Shown: positions 1-10,938 of the stretch, one piece after another | Numbering within the stretch: the stretch's first letter is position 1 | Layout of the letters: every line of letters begins with the position of its first letter | Assembly (NCBI RefSeq): GCF_029714425.1 | Contig: NZ_CP121668.1 | Location: 1-64,000 of the forward strand | Direction of reading: 5' to 3' | Origin: Bradyrhizobium sp. CB2312 | GTDB lineage: Bacteria > Pseudomonadota > Alphaproteobacteria > Rhizobiales > Xanthobacteraceae | Length of the DNA stretch: 64,000 bases | Notes under the pieces: model-generated | What the model saw: only the letters and a program-made list of their open reading frames with translations | Database searches by the model: none | Told to the model about the DNA's origin: nothing | Program-made: the position numbers and the translations under genes

Positions 1-1413
1 ATGAACACATCGGAACAGGATCGCTGGTCGCGCGTGAAGAACCGGCTGCGCACGAACGTTGGCGAAGACGTCTATACGAGCTGGTTTGCGCGCATGGATC
101 TGGAAGGCGTGCAGGAGGAGAGCGTGCGGCTGTCGGTTCCGACCCGCTTCCTGAAGAGCTGGATCCAGGCTCATTACGCCGAGCGCGTGCTGTCATGCTG
201 GCAGGCCGAGATGCCCGAAGTGCATCGCATTGATCTCACCGTCCGCTCCGCGGTGCGCCCGGTGGTGGCGCCGAAGGAAGCGCCTGCGCCGGTCGAAACG
301 CGCCGCGCGCCTGCGCCGGAGTTGCGCTCGACCGCGACCGCGCCGGTCTCGGCCAATCATGATGCGCTCGGCGGCTCGCCGCTCGATCCGCGCCTGACCT
401 TTGCAAGCTTCGTCGTCGGCCGCTCCAACACGCTGGCGCATGCCGCCGCGCGTCAGGTCGCCGAAGGTCGCCGCGGCGACCCCGTGATGTTCAACCCGCT
501 CTACATCCATGCCGGCGTTGGGCTGGGCAAGACGCATCTGTTGCAGGCCGTGACCTGGGCCGGCAATTCCGGCAACGAGCGCAAGGTGCTGTATCTCACC
601 GCGGAAAAATTCATGTACGGCTTCGTCGCTGCGCTGAAGACGCAGACGGCGCTGGCCTTCAAGGAAGCGCTGCGCGGCATCGACGTGCTCGTCATCGACG
701 ACCTCCAGTTCCTGCAGGGCAAGTCGACGCAGGCCGAGTTCTGTCACACGCTGAATGCGCTGATCGATGCCGGCCGCCAGGTCGTGATCGCGGCCGATCG
801 TCCGCCGTCCGATCTCGAAAGCCTCGACGACCGCGTCCGTTCGCGGCTCGCCGGTGGTCTCGTGGTCGAGATGGGCTCGCTCGGCGAGGACCTGCGCCAC
901 GGCATTCTCAAGTCGCGCGTCGCGGCGGCCCGCGCCCATCATGCGACCTTCGACGTGCCGGAGGAGGTGCTGCACTATCTGGCGCGCACCATCACTCATA
1001 ACGGCCGCGACCTCGAAGGCGCGATCAACCGCCTCCTGGCGCACTCCAAGCTCAACAACCAGCCGGTGACGCTGGAGATGGCCGAGCGAGAGGTGCGCGA
1101 CCTGGTCCGGCCGCAGGAGCCGAAGCGGATCAAGATCGAGGACATCCAGCGCGTGGTGGCGCGGCAGTATAATGTCAGCCGCTCCGACCTCCTGTCCTCG
1201 CGCCGCACCGCCAATGTGGTGCGCCCGCGCCAGGTGGCGATGTACCTCGCCAAGACGCTGACCCTGCGTTCGCTCCCCGAGATCGGCCGCCGCTTCGGCG
1301 GACGCGACCACACCACGGTGCTGCACGCCGTGCGCAAGATCGAGGCCCTGGTCTCCAAGGACACCGCGCTGTCGGAGGAAGTGGAGTCGCTGAAGCGCCA
1401 GCTTCAGGAATAA
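1..1413 (+). CDS. dnaA: Chromosomal replication initiator protein DnaA
   Basis: DnaA binds DnaA boxes at the origin, oligomerises with ATP and melts the origin to load DnaB. The 470-residue protein has the standard four-domain plan: an N-terminal domain I (about 1-80), a Pro/Ala-rich variable linker (about 85-130), an AAA+ domain with Walker A GVGLGKT at residues 172-178 and Walker B VLVIDD at 229-234, and a C-terminal DNA-binding domain IV with the signature [16 protein letters not shown] near residues 433-448. The ATG is the first base of the window, so promoter and upstream origin sequences are not visible. It is followed by a palindromic repeat and then dnaN, the usual dnaA-dnaN order. 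Domain II is short, as is common in alphaproteobacteria. Confidence 0.98.
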   Translation: MNTSEQDRWSRVKNRLRTNVGEDVYTSWFARMDLEGVQEESVRLSVPTRFLKSWIQAHYAERVLSCWQAEMPEVHRIDLTVRSAVRPVVAPKEAPAPVETRRAPAPELRSTATAPVSANHDALGGSPLDPRLTFASFVVGRSNTLAHAAARQVAEGRRGDPVMFNPLYIHAGVGLGKTHLLQAVTWAGNSGNERKVLYLTAEKFMYGFVAALKTQTALAFKEALRGIDVLVIDDLQFLQGKSTQAEFCHTLNALIDAGRQVVIAADRPPSDLESLDDRVRSRLAGGLVVEMGSLGEDLRHGILKSRVAAARAHHATFDVPEEVLHYLARTITHNGRDLEGAINRLLAHSKLNNQPVTLEMAEREVRDLVRPQEPKRIKIEDIQRVVARQYNVSRSDLLSSRRTANVVRPRQVAMYLAKTLTLRSLPEIGRRFGGRDHTTVLHAVRKIEALVSKDTALSEEVESLKRQLQE

Positions 1414-1443
1414 ACGCCTATTTCGTGCACCCTCTGCAGAGAT

Positions 1444-1529
1444 CGTCATGCCCGGGCTTGTCCCGGGCATCCACGTTCTTTGCGCTGCGTGGCAAGCCGT
1501 GGATGGCCGGGACAAGCCCGGCCATGACG
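1444..1529. repeat. GTCAT/ATCCA paired palindromic element (copy 1)
   Basis: Two inverted arms face each other across a spacer of about 22 bp. The left arm is GTCAT, then the palindrome GCCCGGGCTTGTCCCGGGC, then ATCCACG. The right arm is CGTGGAT, then GGCCGGGACAAGCCCGGCC, then ATGACG. Each arm is itself a hairpin and the two arms can also pair with each other. It starts 31 bp after the dnaA stop codon. Copies of the same layout occur at 2945, 8873 and 32175. It resembles a REPIN, meaning a pair of REP palindromes in inverted orientation. Confidence 0.9.
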
Positions 1530-1807
1530 TTGTGGAGACTGTCGGTCCCCTTCCAGCCCACGGCACGCGGGGCGAGGAGCGGACCTGCGCCTCGGCGGCC
1601 GCCTTTATTTCTGCCCGTAAATCGTGGGGGAACTGCCCCCGATCCCTTGAATCCGGGGGCCATCCGCGCCACCTTGCGCGACCCCGACGGCTTTGGTCAT
1701 ATCGGCTGGATGATCCGGCTTTCGGGGTCTTCGGTGCCGAGGCGCGCGTCCCGCTGCCCGGCTTTTTCCAACGCTGGTGTTTCCTTGGGGATCGGGCGAG
1801 TAGTGCA
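1530..1807. other. dnaA-dnaN intergenic remainder
   Basis: This GC-rich stretch between the palindromic element and dnaN has no convincing gene. I found no DnaA-box-like TTATCCACA sequence and no clear terminator. It probably carries the dnaN promoter and 5' leader. Open frames crossing it have no recognisable homology. Confidence 0.4.
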
Positions 1808-2926
1808 ATGAAGGTTACGGTCGAACGCGCGCAACTCCTGAAATCGCTGGGCCATGTCCACCGCGTGGTCGAACGCCGCAACACGATCCCGATCCTCGGC
1901 AACGTGCTGGTCCGGGCCGAGAACGCGAAATTGTCGCTGAAGGCGACCGACCTCGACCTCGAGGTGACGGAAACGCTGGCTGCGGAAACCGCGACCGCCG
2001 GTTCCACCACGGTGCCGGCGCACATGTTCTACGACATCGTGCGCAAGCTGCCGGACGGCTCGCAGATCGTGCTGGAGGCCGACGGCGACCGCGCCGTGCT
2101 GGCGATCCGCGCCGGCCGCTCGCGCTTCACGCTGCAGACCCTGCCGGAGAACGATTTCCCGGATCTCGCCGCAGGCGACATGTCGCATTCGTTCAACCTC
2201 GCCGCCAAGGACGTCAAGCGGCTGATCGACCGCACCCAGTTCGCGATCTCGACCGAGGAGACGCGCTACTACCTCAACGGCATCTACCTGCATGCCGCAG
2301 GCACGGCGAAGGCCGCGACCTTGCGCGGCGTTGCCACCGACGGCCACCGCCTCGCCCAGCTCGACCTGGTGCAGCCCAAGGGCGCCGAGGGCATGCCCGG
2401 CGTGATCGTACCGCGCAAGACGGTCGGCGAGGTGCAGCGCCTGATCGAAGACACTGAAGCCGAGATGACGATAGAGCTGTCGCAGGCCAAGATCCGGTTC
2501 ACGATCGGCAACGTCGTGCTGACCTCGAAGCTGATCGACGGCACCTTCCCCGACTACGGCCGCGTCATCCCGCAAGGCAACGACAAGGAGCTCGTCGTCG
2601 ACAAGAAGGATTTTGAGAACGCGGTCGATCGCGTCTCCACCATTTCCAGCGAGCGCGGCCGCGCGGTCAAGCTGTCGCTGTCTGCGGGCAAGCTGGTGCT
2701 GTCGGTGACCAATCCGGATTCCGGCAGCGCGACCGAAGAGCTCGAGGTCGAATACGCCTCCGATGCCCTCGATATCGGCTTCAACTCCCGCTATCTGCTC
2801 GACATCGCCGCCCAGATCGAAGGCGACGTCGCAACGCTGAGGCTCGCCGACCCCGGCTCGCCGACCCTGGTGCAAGACCGCGACGACAAGAGCGCGCTGT
2901 ACGTGCTGATGCCGATGCGGGTGTGA
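1808..2926 (+). CDS. dnaN: DNA polymerase III subunit beta (sliding clamp)
   Basis: The beta clamp is a ring-shaped homodimer that tethers DNA polymerase III to DNA. The protein has 372 residues, the normal family length, starting MKVTVERAQLLKSLGHVHRV and ending with the typical ALYVLMPMRV. The MPMR-type C-terminus lies near the hydrophobic pocket that receives clamp-binding motifs. An open frame extends about 360 bp further upstream, but it would include the palindromic repeat, and the ATG at 1808 matches the conserved N-terminus. It lies between dnaA and recF as in most bacteria, though here recF is separated from it by a nuclease-bearing repeat element. Confidence 0.97.
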   Translation: MKVTVERAQLLKSLGHVHRVVERRNTIPILGNVLVRAENAKLSLKATDLDLEVTETLAAETATAGSTTVPAHMFYDIVRKLPDGSQIVLEADGDRAVLAIRAGRSRFTLQTLPENDFPDLAAGDMSHSFNLAAKDVKRLIDRTQFAISTEETRYYLNGIYLHAAGTAKAATLRGVATDGHRLAQLDLVQPKGAEGMPGVIVPRKTVGEVQRLIEDTEAEMTIELSQAKIRFTIGNVVLTSKLIDGTFPDYGRVIPQGNDKELVVDKKDFENAVDRVSTISSERGRAVKLSLSAGKLVLSVTNPDSGSATEELEVEYASDALDIGFNSRYLLDIAAQIEGDVATLRLADPGSPTLVQDRDDKSALYVLMPMRV

Positions 2927-2944
2927 GACTTTCTCTCACCTCTC

Positions 2945-3280
2945 GTCATGGCCGGGCTTGACCCGGCCATCCATCCTCGCCAGCAAGCCCGGTGGAACGC
3001 TCTACATCGGCGTCACCAATAATCTGGTCAGACGCGTCTACGAACACCGCGAAGGCCTGGCAGACGGCTTCACCAAGCGTTACGGGGTGAAGACGCTGGT
3101 CTATTTTGAAGCACACGACACGATCGCCGCTGCCCTGCAGCGCGAAAAGAACATGAAGCACTGGTCGCGCGAGTGGAAGATTGATCTGATCGTCAAGAGC
3201 AATCCAGACTGGCAAGACCTATATGATGAAATTGTCCGCTAGCGCGGACGATGGATTGCCGGGTCAAGCCCGGCAATGAC
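2945..3280. mobile_element. GTCAT/ATCCA element carrying a GIY-YIG nuclease gene
   Basis: A left arm at 2945-2975 and a right arm at 3250-3280 form a 31-bp inverted repeat with only two mismatches. Each arm is itself palindromic (GGCCGGGCTTGACCCGGCC on the left, TGCCGGGTCAAGCCCGGCA on the right) and is framed by GTCAT outside and ATCCATC inside. In the other copies in this window the arms are separated by only about 20-30 bp. Here the interval holds a GIY-YIG nuclease reading frame that abuts the left arm and stops 7 bp before the right arm. The element sits in the dnaN-recF gap, 19 bp after the dnaN stop. Its mobility is inferred from structure only. Confidence 0.65.
2958..3242 (+). CDS. GIY-YIG nuclease family protein, 5' end overwritten by repeat arm
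   Basis: The product (about 90 residues) matches the small single-domain GIY-YIG (URI-type) endonuclease family: LYIGVTNNLVRRVYEHREG, then GFTKRYGVKTLVYFE, then QREKNMKHWSREWKIDLI and a C-terminal W-x-DLYDEI. Family members normally begin with a short YYVYILAS segment that supplies the first Tyr of the GIY motif. Here that segment is missing: the frame runs straight from the left palindromic arm into ILASKPGG. No ATG is available, only a TTG inside the arm at 2958. The YIG half, the Arg helix and the catalytic Glu region remain. It may be an inactivated copy, or one expressed from a non-canonical start. Confidence 0.6.
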   Translation: MTRPSILASKPGGTLYIGVTNNLVRRVYEHREGLADGFTKRYGVKTLVYFEAHDTIAAALQREKNMKHWSREWKIDLIVKSNPDWQDLYDEIVR

Positions 3281-3289
3281 AACGGAAAA

Positions 3290-4426
3290 ATGACCCCCTC
3301 CCGCATTCATCGCCTGACGCTGACGCATTTTCGCAATTATCGGGCGGCGGGGCTCGAGACGGCGGCTGACATGGTGGCGCTGGTCGGGCCGAACGGGGCG
3401 GGCAAGACCAATTGCATCGAGGCGATCTCGTTCCTGTCGCCGGGGCGGGGCCTGCGGCGCGCGACGCTGGAAGATGTCGCCGACAACCAGGGCGACGGCT
3501 CCTGGGCGGTCTCCGCGCAGGTCGAGGGCGCCCTGGGCCTGGCGACGCTCGGCACCGGCATCGAGCCGCCGCGCACTGATGCCGCGGTGAGCCGGCGCTG
3601 CCGCATCGACCGCGAGCCGGTGGGTTCAGCCGCCGCCTTCGGCGACCATATCCGCATGGTGTGGCTGACGCCGGCGATGGACGGGCTGTTCATGGGCGCG
3701 GCCTCCGAGCGGCGGCGCTTCTTCGACCGCCTGGTGCTCGCCATCGACAACGAGCATTCCAGCCGCATCAACGCGCTCGAACGCTCGCTGCGTTCGCGCA
3801 ACCGCCTGCTCGAGACGCGCAATTACGACGACCATTGGTGTGACGCGATCGAGCGCGAGACCGCCGAGCTTGCGGTGGCGGTTGCCGCCACGCGCGGCCA
3901 GACCGCGGCGCGGCTGACCGGCATGCTCAACGCACGCGCGCAGGCCTCCGCATTTCCGTCGGCGCAGATCGCGCTCGACGGCTGGATGGAAAACGCGCTG
4001 CTCGAGGAGACCGCGACGTCGGTCGAGGACCGCTACCGCCAGATCCTGCGCGACAACCGGCCGCGCGACGCCATCGCCGGCCGCACCACCGACGGCCCGC
4101 ATCTGACCGATCTCCAGGTGGTCTATGCGCCCAAGAGCATGCCGGCGCGCGATGCATCCACCGGCGAGCAGAAGGCGCTGCTGATCGGCCTCGTGCTGGC
4201 GCATGCGAGCCTGGTCGCCGAGATGACCGGCATCGTGCCGCTGCTGCTGCTCGACGAGGTCGTCGCCCATCTCGATCCGAACCGCCGTGCGGCGCTGTTC
4301 GACGAACTGCGCAAGCTCGGCGCGCAGGTCTGGCTGACCGGCGCCGACCCGGCCGCCTTTGCCGAGATCGGCGCGGGCGGCGAGGTCTTTGACGTCGAGA
4401 GCGGACGAGTCTCGGCCCGGCGCTAG
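3290..4426 (+). CDS. recF: DNA replication/repair protein RecF
   Basis: RecF is an SMC-like ATPase that, with RecO and RecR, loads RecA onto gapped DNA. The 378-residue protein has Walker A GPNGAGKT at residues 33-40, an ABC-type signature near STGEQKALLIGLVLAHA, and a Walker B with D-loop in LLLLDEVVAHLD. The ATG at 3290 is chosen because the protein then starts MTPSRIHRLTLTHFRNYR, the conserved RecF opening. The frame stays open further upstream, but only into the right arm of the repeat element. It follows dnaN after the inserted nuclease element, so any original dnaN-recF cotranscription would have to pass through two hairpins. Confidence 0.96.
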   Translation: MTPSRIHRLTLTHFRNYRAAGLETAADMVALVGPNGAGKTNCIEAISFLSPGRGLRRATLEDVADNQGDGSWAVSAQVEGALGLATLGTGIEPPRTDAAVSRRCRIDREPVGSAAAFGDHIRMVWLTPAMDGLFMGAASERRRFFDRLVLAIDNEHSSRINALERSLRSRNRLLETRNYDDHWCDAIERETAELAVAVAATRGQTAARLTGMLNARAQASAFPSAQIALDGWMENALLEETATSVEDRYRQILRDNRPRDAIAGRTTDGPHLTDLQVVYAPKSMPARDASTGEQKALLIGLVLAHASLVAEMTGIVPLLLLDEVVAHLDPNRRAALFDELRKLGAQVWLTGADPAAFAEIGAGGEVFDVESGRVSARR

Positions 4427-4545
4427 GCGCTGGCGTTGAACCCGGCCGTTTTCCGCAGCGACTAGCTCTGTGAGGCCGCGCCGACGGTGTCGCAGCCGCT
4501 GCAAATCGCGCGATCACAGCAAGCGCGATATCTCTGGAGAGCAAG

Positions 4546-5304
4546 ATGCGGACGGTAAGGCTCGGGACGAAAATCCCGGCACGATGGCGGGCGTTTGTGT
4601 GCGGCCTCGCTTTCCTCGCAAGCTGCGTGCTCGCGGCCAGCGCCAGCGCGTGGGTGCCGCATCTGCCGCAGCTGTTCTCCGCCGCGCTCACGCCGGACCC
4701 CGATGCCGCCCTGCCGGCGCCGACCCGCTACAGCTATCGCGAGATCCTCACCACCACGATGCTCGATGTCGACGCCCCGTTGCGCACCAAGCTGATCGCC
4801 CGCATCCCCGCCGATCTCGGCGACGTGCTCGCCTTCTACCGCACCGAGCTCGGCAAGCGCGGCTGGCAGGAGCAGCACGATGGCGCGGTGGTCACCGCCG
4901 ATCGCGTGCACCTCGCCTTCGTCTCCCCGCTGGGGCCGGCGATGCTGGAGCTTGATCGCACGGACAGCGGCACCTCGGTCCATCTGGTGCAGCGGAACCG
5001 GGATGCCGCGACGAAGGCGCGCGTCATGCCCGAGTCCGGCCGTGCGGCGCTGATGTTCACCAATCTCGGCAACAGGGACGTCGTGTTCGTTCTCGACAAC
5101 CGGGCCATCACCCTCCCCGCCCGCGCCGGCAAGGAACGCCCTCAGGCCCCGCTGTTCAATCTGCCGCCCGGCAAATACCCATACGCGCTGAAGATCGAGG
5201 GCCGCTCCGACCGCGACACGACGATCGATCTGGTGGCCGGTGATGCCTGGGACGTCACGGTCGGGCCCGATGGCGAGCTGTGGTCGCCGCTCCAGCTGTA
5301 TTGA
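4546..5304 (+). CDS. Secreted hypothetical protein, paralogue 1 of a tandem pair
   Basis: A 252-residue protein of unknown function. The N-terminus MRTVRLGTKIPARWR is followed by a hydrophobic segment (about residues 16-34) with LASC then ASASAW, which suggests a signal peptide, possibly a lipoprotein. A GGAG at 4536-4539 lies 6 bp before the ATG. The mature part includes DVLAFYRTELGKRGWQEQHDGA, VHLVQRNRDAATKA and a C-terminal beta-rich LPPGKYPYALKIEG. These segments match the next gene closely, so the two arose by tandem duplication. The DVLAFYR...GW block resembles stretches seen in uncharacterised cell-envelope proteins. No catalytic motif is evident. Confidence 0.75.
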   Translation: MRTVRLGTKIPARWRAFVCGLAFLASCVLAASASAWVPHLPQLFSAALTPDPDAALPAPTRYSYREILTTTMLDVDAPLRTKLIARIPADLGDVLAFYRTELGKRGWQEQHDGAVVTADRVHLAFVSPLGPAMLELDRTDSGTSVHLVQRNRDAATKARVMPESGRAALMFTNLGNRDVVFVLDNRAITLPARAGKERPQAPLFNLPPGKYPYALKIEGRSDRDTTIDLVAGDAWDVTVGPDGELWSPLQLY

Positions 5305-5438
5305 GCCCGCCGCCTGTGCCTGCAACGGCTGGGTTGAACCCGAGCGGTTCGCACGGCGACTTAGTGGTCCAGAGGCTGCGCTGACCGTGTCGCAGCCTCC
5401 GCATCGCGCGAAGCTCAAGACGTCCCTGGAGAATGGCT

Positions 5439-6125
5439 ATGACGAGGTTAAGGCGCGGGACGAAGATCCCGGCACGATGGCGGCTGCTGCTGTGCGGCCT
5501 TACTCTGCTTGCCAGCTGCTCGCAGGAGCCGCTGACCGCAGCAGATCCTCACGCCGACATGCCCGTGCCGACGCGAGCCAGTCACACAAGCTTCAGCACT
5601 ACCCACGCGTCCGGCATCGAAGTCCCGCTCCGGCTCGAGCTCAAGGCCCAGGTGCCCGCGGAGCTCAGCGACGTCCTCGCCTTCTACCGCGCAGAGCTCG
5701 GAAAGCGCGGCTGGCAGGAAAAGCCTGATGGCGCGATGGTCGCCGCCGATCGCGCCCTGCTCGTCTTCGCCTCCCCGAAAGGGCCGGGCGTGCTGACGCT
5801 CGACCGCGCCAAGGGTGAGACCATTGTCGACCTGGTGCAGCGGAATACGGAGACCGCGGCCAAGGCCAATTTCCTGCCGACCGCAGGACAAGCTCGGCTG
5901 ATATTCGGCTATCTAAGGCCAGACGTCGCTTCGCTCGTGATCAACAATCAAACCATTGAGATCGCTGGCGGCGAAAATCATCCACAAACGCTGGATCTGC
6001 CGCCCGGCACGTACCCCTACGAGCTGCGCGCGTGGGGCCTTCTGCTGCGCGCCGATACCGTCACCCTGGCCGCAGGCGAGGCCTGGGACCTCAGCGACGA
6101 CAAGAAGCCGTCCCAGATCTACTGA
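5439..6125 (+). CDS. Putative lipoprotein, paralogue 2 of a tandem pair
   Basis: A protein of about 228 residues, clearly paralogous to the preceding gene: shared RGTKIPARWR at the N-terminus, then DVLAFYRAELGKRGWQEKPDGA, VDLVQRNTETAAKA and LPPGTYPYELRA. The lipobox is clear here, with LLASC placing the lipidated Cys at about residue 27, so a periplasm-facing lipoprotein is likely. Two ATGs are possible. The one at 5439 lies 7 bp after GGAG (5428-5431), while 5433 leaves only 1 bp, so 5439 is preferred. It lacks about 20 residues present after the signal region of its neighbour. Function is unknown. Confidence 0.75.
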   Translation: MTRLRRGTKIPARWRLLLCGLTLLASCSQEPLTAADPHADMPVPTRASHTSFSTTHASGIEVPLRLELKAQVPAELSDVLAFYRAELGKRGWQEKPDGAMVAADRALLVFASPKGPGVLTLDRAKGETIVDLVQRNTETAAKANFLPTAGQARLIFGYLRPDVASLVINNQTIEIAGGENHPQTLDLPPGTYPYELRAWGLLLRADTVTLAAGEAWDLSDDKKPSQIY

Positions 6126-8848
<2,723 letters not shown>

Positions 8849-8872
8849 CGCGCCGCGACATTCACGAAAGGT

Positions 8873-8958
8873 CGTCATGCCCGGGCTTGTCCCGGGCATC
8901 CACGCTCTTCCTGCTCTGGGCAAAGGCGTGGATGGCCGGGTCAAGCCCGGCCATGACG
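8873..8958. repeat. GTCAT/ATCCA paired palindromic element (copy 3)
   Basis: Same architecture and orientation as the element after dnaA. The left arm has GCCCGGGCTTGTCCCGGGC, the right arm has GGCCGGGTCAAGCCCGGCC, and the spacer is about 25 bp. It begins 25 bp after the gyrB stop codon. The spacer sequence differs from the dnaA copy while the arms are almost identical. Confidence 0.9.
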
Positions 8959-9048
8959 CCGCGGACACCCCCCTGAACCTCACCACCTGCCATCGCGACG
9001 AAGGGGCATGAGCCCGTCAGGCCAATTCCGGCCGGGAAGCGTCGTGCC

Positions 9049-9516
9049 ATGACCGCCTCTGCACCCACCAGTTCCGCCGCACCGTCCCGCCGGCTCGGTA
9101 TCATCGGCAGCATTGTCGGCGTGCTGGCGCTGATGGCGGCGGTGTTGCCGCATTGGGTGGTGCCGATGGTGTTTCCGCCGCCGCCGGCCGACCAGGTCAT
9201 CGTCGACACCGGTCATCGCATCAAGGACCGGCTGATCGCGCGCGTGAAGGGCGTGCAGTATCAGGCGCCTAGAATCGAAAAATCCGCCGGACGAAGCTGG
9301 AGCGAAACCGCCTCCGTCACCGCAATCTCGCTCGGCCTGCTCGCCATCCTGCTCGCGGTGCTCGCGCTGATCTTCCGCGAGGAACGGCTCCTTGCCGGCG
9401 TCGCCGGCATCCTCGGCACCGGCGCCATCGCGATCGAGATCTCCTTCGTCATGATCGGCGCGCTGATCCTGATCGCCATCCTCTATGTGGTCGGGAATAT
9501 CATCGGGCTGTTTTGA
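9049..9516 (+). CDS. Small inner-membrane protein of unknown function
   Basis: A 155-residue protein with three likely transmembrane segments: one near residues 17-38 (IIGSIVGVLALMAAVLPHWVV) and two in the C-terminal half, about 90-112 and 117-152. Between them is a polar stretch of roughly 50 residues with KDRLIARVKGVQYQAP that would lie on one side of the membrane. I recognise no named family. It precedes murA by about 85 bp on the same strand, so cotranscription is possible, but nothing ties it to peptidoglycan synthesis. Confidence 0.7.
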   Translation: MTASAPTSSAAPSRRLGIIGSIVGVLALMAAVLPHWVVPMVFPPPPADQVIVDTGHRIKDRLIARVKGVQYQAPRIEKSAGRSWSETASVTAISLGLLAILLAVLALIFREERLLAGVAGILGTGAIAIEISFVMIGALILIAILYVVGNIIGLF

Positions 9517-9601
9517 GGCGCGCCCGCCACAATTGCTCCCGCGCTCAATTCTCTGTAGTTTCCGCCCGAAACAGCCCGCCCACCCAACAGGACAGAACCA
9601 A

Positions 9602-10897
9602 GTGGCGCCCATCCAATACATCGTCGAGGGCGGTCACCGGCTCTCGGGCTCGATCGAGCCGTCCGGCAACAAGAACTCGGCGCTGCCGATCATCGCGGCC
9701 GCCCTGCTCACCGAGCATCCGGTGACGCTTGAGAACGTGCCGCGGATCCGCGACACCGAGACGCTGGTCGAGCTGGTCCGCTCGGTCGGCGCGGCGGCGG
9801 AGTGGACCGAGCGCAACACGCTTCACATCCACGCCAAGAGCATCCGCGCCGCCGATCTCGATCCTGAACTCTGCGTCCGCATCCGCGCCTCGATCCTGCT
9901 CGCCGGTCCCCTGCTGGCGCGCTGCGGCGAATTGATGCTGCCGCCGCCCGGCGGCGACGTCATCGGCCGGCGCCGGCTGGACACCCATGTGCTGGCGCTG
10001 GAGCAGCTCGGGGCCAAAGTCACCGCGACCGACCGGCTGGAATTCCGCGCGCCGAAGCTGACCGGTGCGGACGTGTTCCTGGACGAGCCCAGCGTCACCG
10101 CGACTGAGAACGCGCTGATCGCGGCGGTCGCCGCCGACGGCATCACTTACTTGCGCAATGCGGCGTCCGAGCCGCACGTGCAGGACCTCGCCAACTTCCT
10201 GGTCGCGCTCGGCGCCGAGATCGAGGGCATCGGCACCAACACCATGACCATCCATGGTCCGGCGACGCTGGGCGGGGCGACCTACCGGATCCAGCCGGAT
10301 CATATCGAGGTCGGCTCGCTGATCGGGCTTGCCGCCGTGACGCGCTCGCCCTTGCGCATCACCCGCGCCGGCGTCGAGCATTTGCGCTCGATCCGCATGG
10401 GCTTCGAGCGGCTCGGCATCGTCTGCCGCGTCGAGGGCGACGATCTCATCGTGCCCTCCAACCAGACATTGAAGATCCAGGACGATTTCGGCGGCCACGT
10501 GCCAAAGCTGGAGGACCAGCCCTGGCCGGCCTTCCCGGCCGATCTGATGTCGATCGCGATCGTCACCGCCACGCAATGCGAGGGCGTGATCCTGATGTTC
10601 GAGAAGATGTTCGAATCCAGGATGTTCTTCGTCGACAAGCTGATCGGGATGGGCGCGCGTATCGTGCTCTGCGATCCGCATCGCGCGATCATCGCAGGCC
10701 CGAGCCGCCTCCACGGCGCGACGCTGAGTTCGCCCGACATCCGCGCCGGCATGGCGATGCTGCTTGCCGCGGTCTGCGCCGAGGGCACCTCCACCATCAA
10801 CAACGCCGACCAGATCGAGCGCGGTTACGAGCGCATCGAGGAGCGCCTCAACGCGCTCGGCGCCAAGATCAAGCGCGTGCCGGAGCGGAAGGGCTGA
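9602..10897 (+). CDS. murA: UDP-N-acetylglucosamine 1-carboxyvinyltransferase, Cys-to-Asp variant
   Basis: MurA transfers enolpyruvate from PEP to UDP-GlcNAc, the first committed step of peptidoglycan synthesis. The 431-residue protein uses a GTG start at 9602 (VAPIQYIVEGGHRLSG). Conserved residues are present: the catalytic Lys24 in SGNKNSAL, Asp in WPAFPADLMSI and Arg in DIRAGMAMLLAAV. The active-site loop reads PPGGDVIGRRRLDTH, so residue 119 (codon GAC at 9956-9958) is Asp where most MurA proteins have the fosfomycin-reactive Cys (Cys115 in E. coli). Asp is known at this position in Mycobacterium, Chlamydia and Borrelia and confers intrinsic fosfomycin resistance. It may be the sole MurA or a second paralogue; the neighbours give no clue. 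Confidence 0.9.
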   Translation: MAPIQYIVEGGHRLSGSIEPSGNKNSALPIIAAALLTEHPVTLENVPRIRDTETLVELVRSVGAAAEWTERNTLHIHAKSIRAADLDPELCVRIRASILLAGPLLARCGELMLPPPGGDVIGRRRLDTHVLALEQLGAKVTATDRLEFRAPKLTGADVFLDEPSVTATENALIAAVAADGITYLRNAASEPHVQDLANFLVALGAEIEGIGTNTMTIHGPATLGGATYRIQPDHIEVGSLIGLAAVTRSPLRITRAGVEHLRSIRMGFERLGIVCRVEGDDLIVPSNQTLKIQDDFGGHVPKLEDQPWPAFPADLMSIAIVTATQCEGVILMFEKMFESRMFFVDKLIGMGARIVLCDPHRAIIAGPSRLHGATLSSPDIRAGMAMLLAAVCAEGTSTINNADQIERGYERIEERLNALGAKIKRVPERKG

Positions 10898-10938
10898 GGC
10901 TTTTCTTCCTTTGTGGGAGAACTCTCCGCGACGACAGT

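Noticed and set aside
1414..1807. Origin of replication between dnaA and dnaN
   Set aside because: No DnaA boxes and no AT-rich unwinding region; the gap holds a palindromic repeat and GC-rich sequence. The origin may lie upstream of the window.
193..2025. Long open frame on the minus strand (610 codons) across dnaA and dnaN
   Set aside because: It is antisense to dnaA/dnaN, has no family resemblance and is rich in Arg/Ala/His/Gln as expected of antisense frames in high-GC DNA.
5978..5990. DnaA-box-like TCATCCACA
   Set aside because: One mismatch to TTATCCACA, single copy and inside a coding gene. No cluster of boxes exists that would mark an origin.
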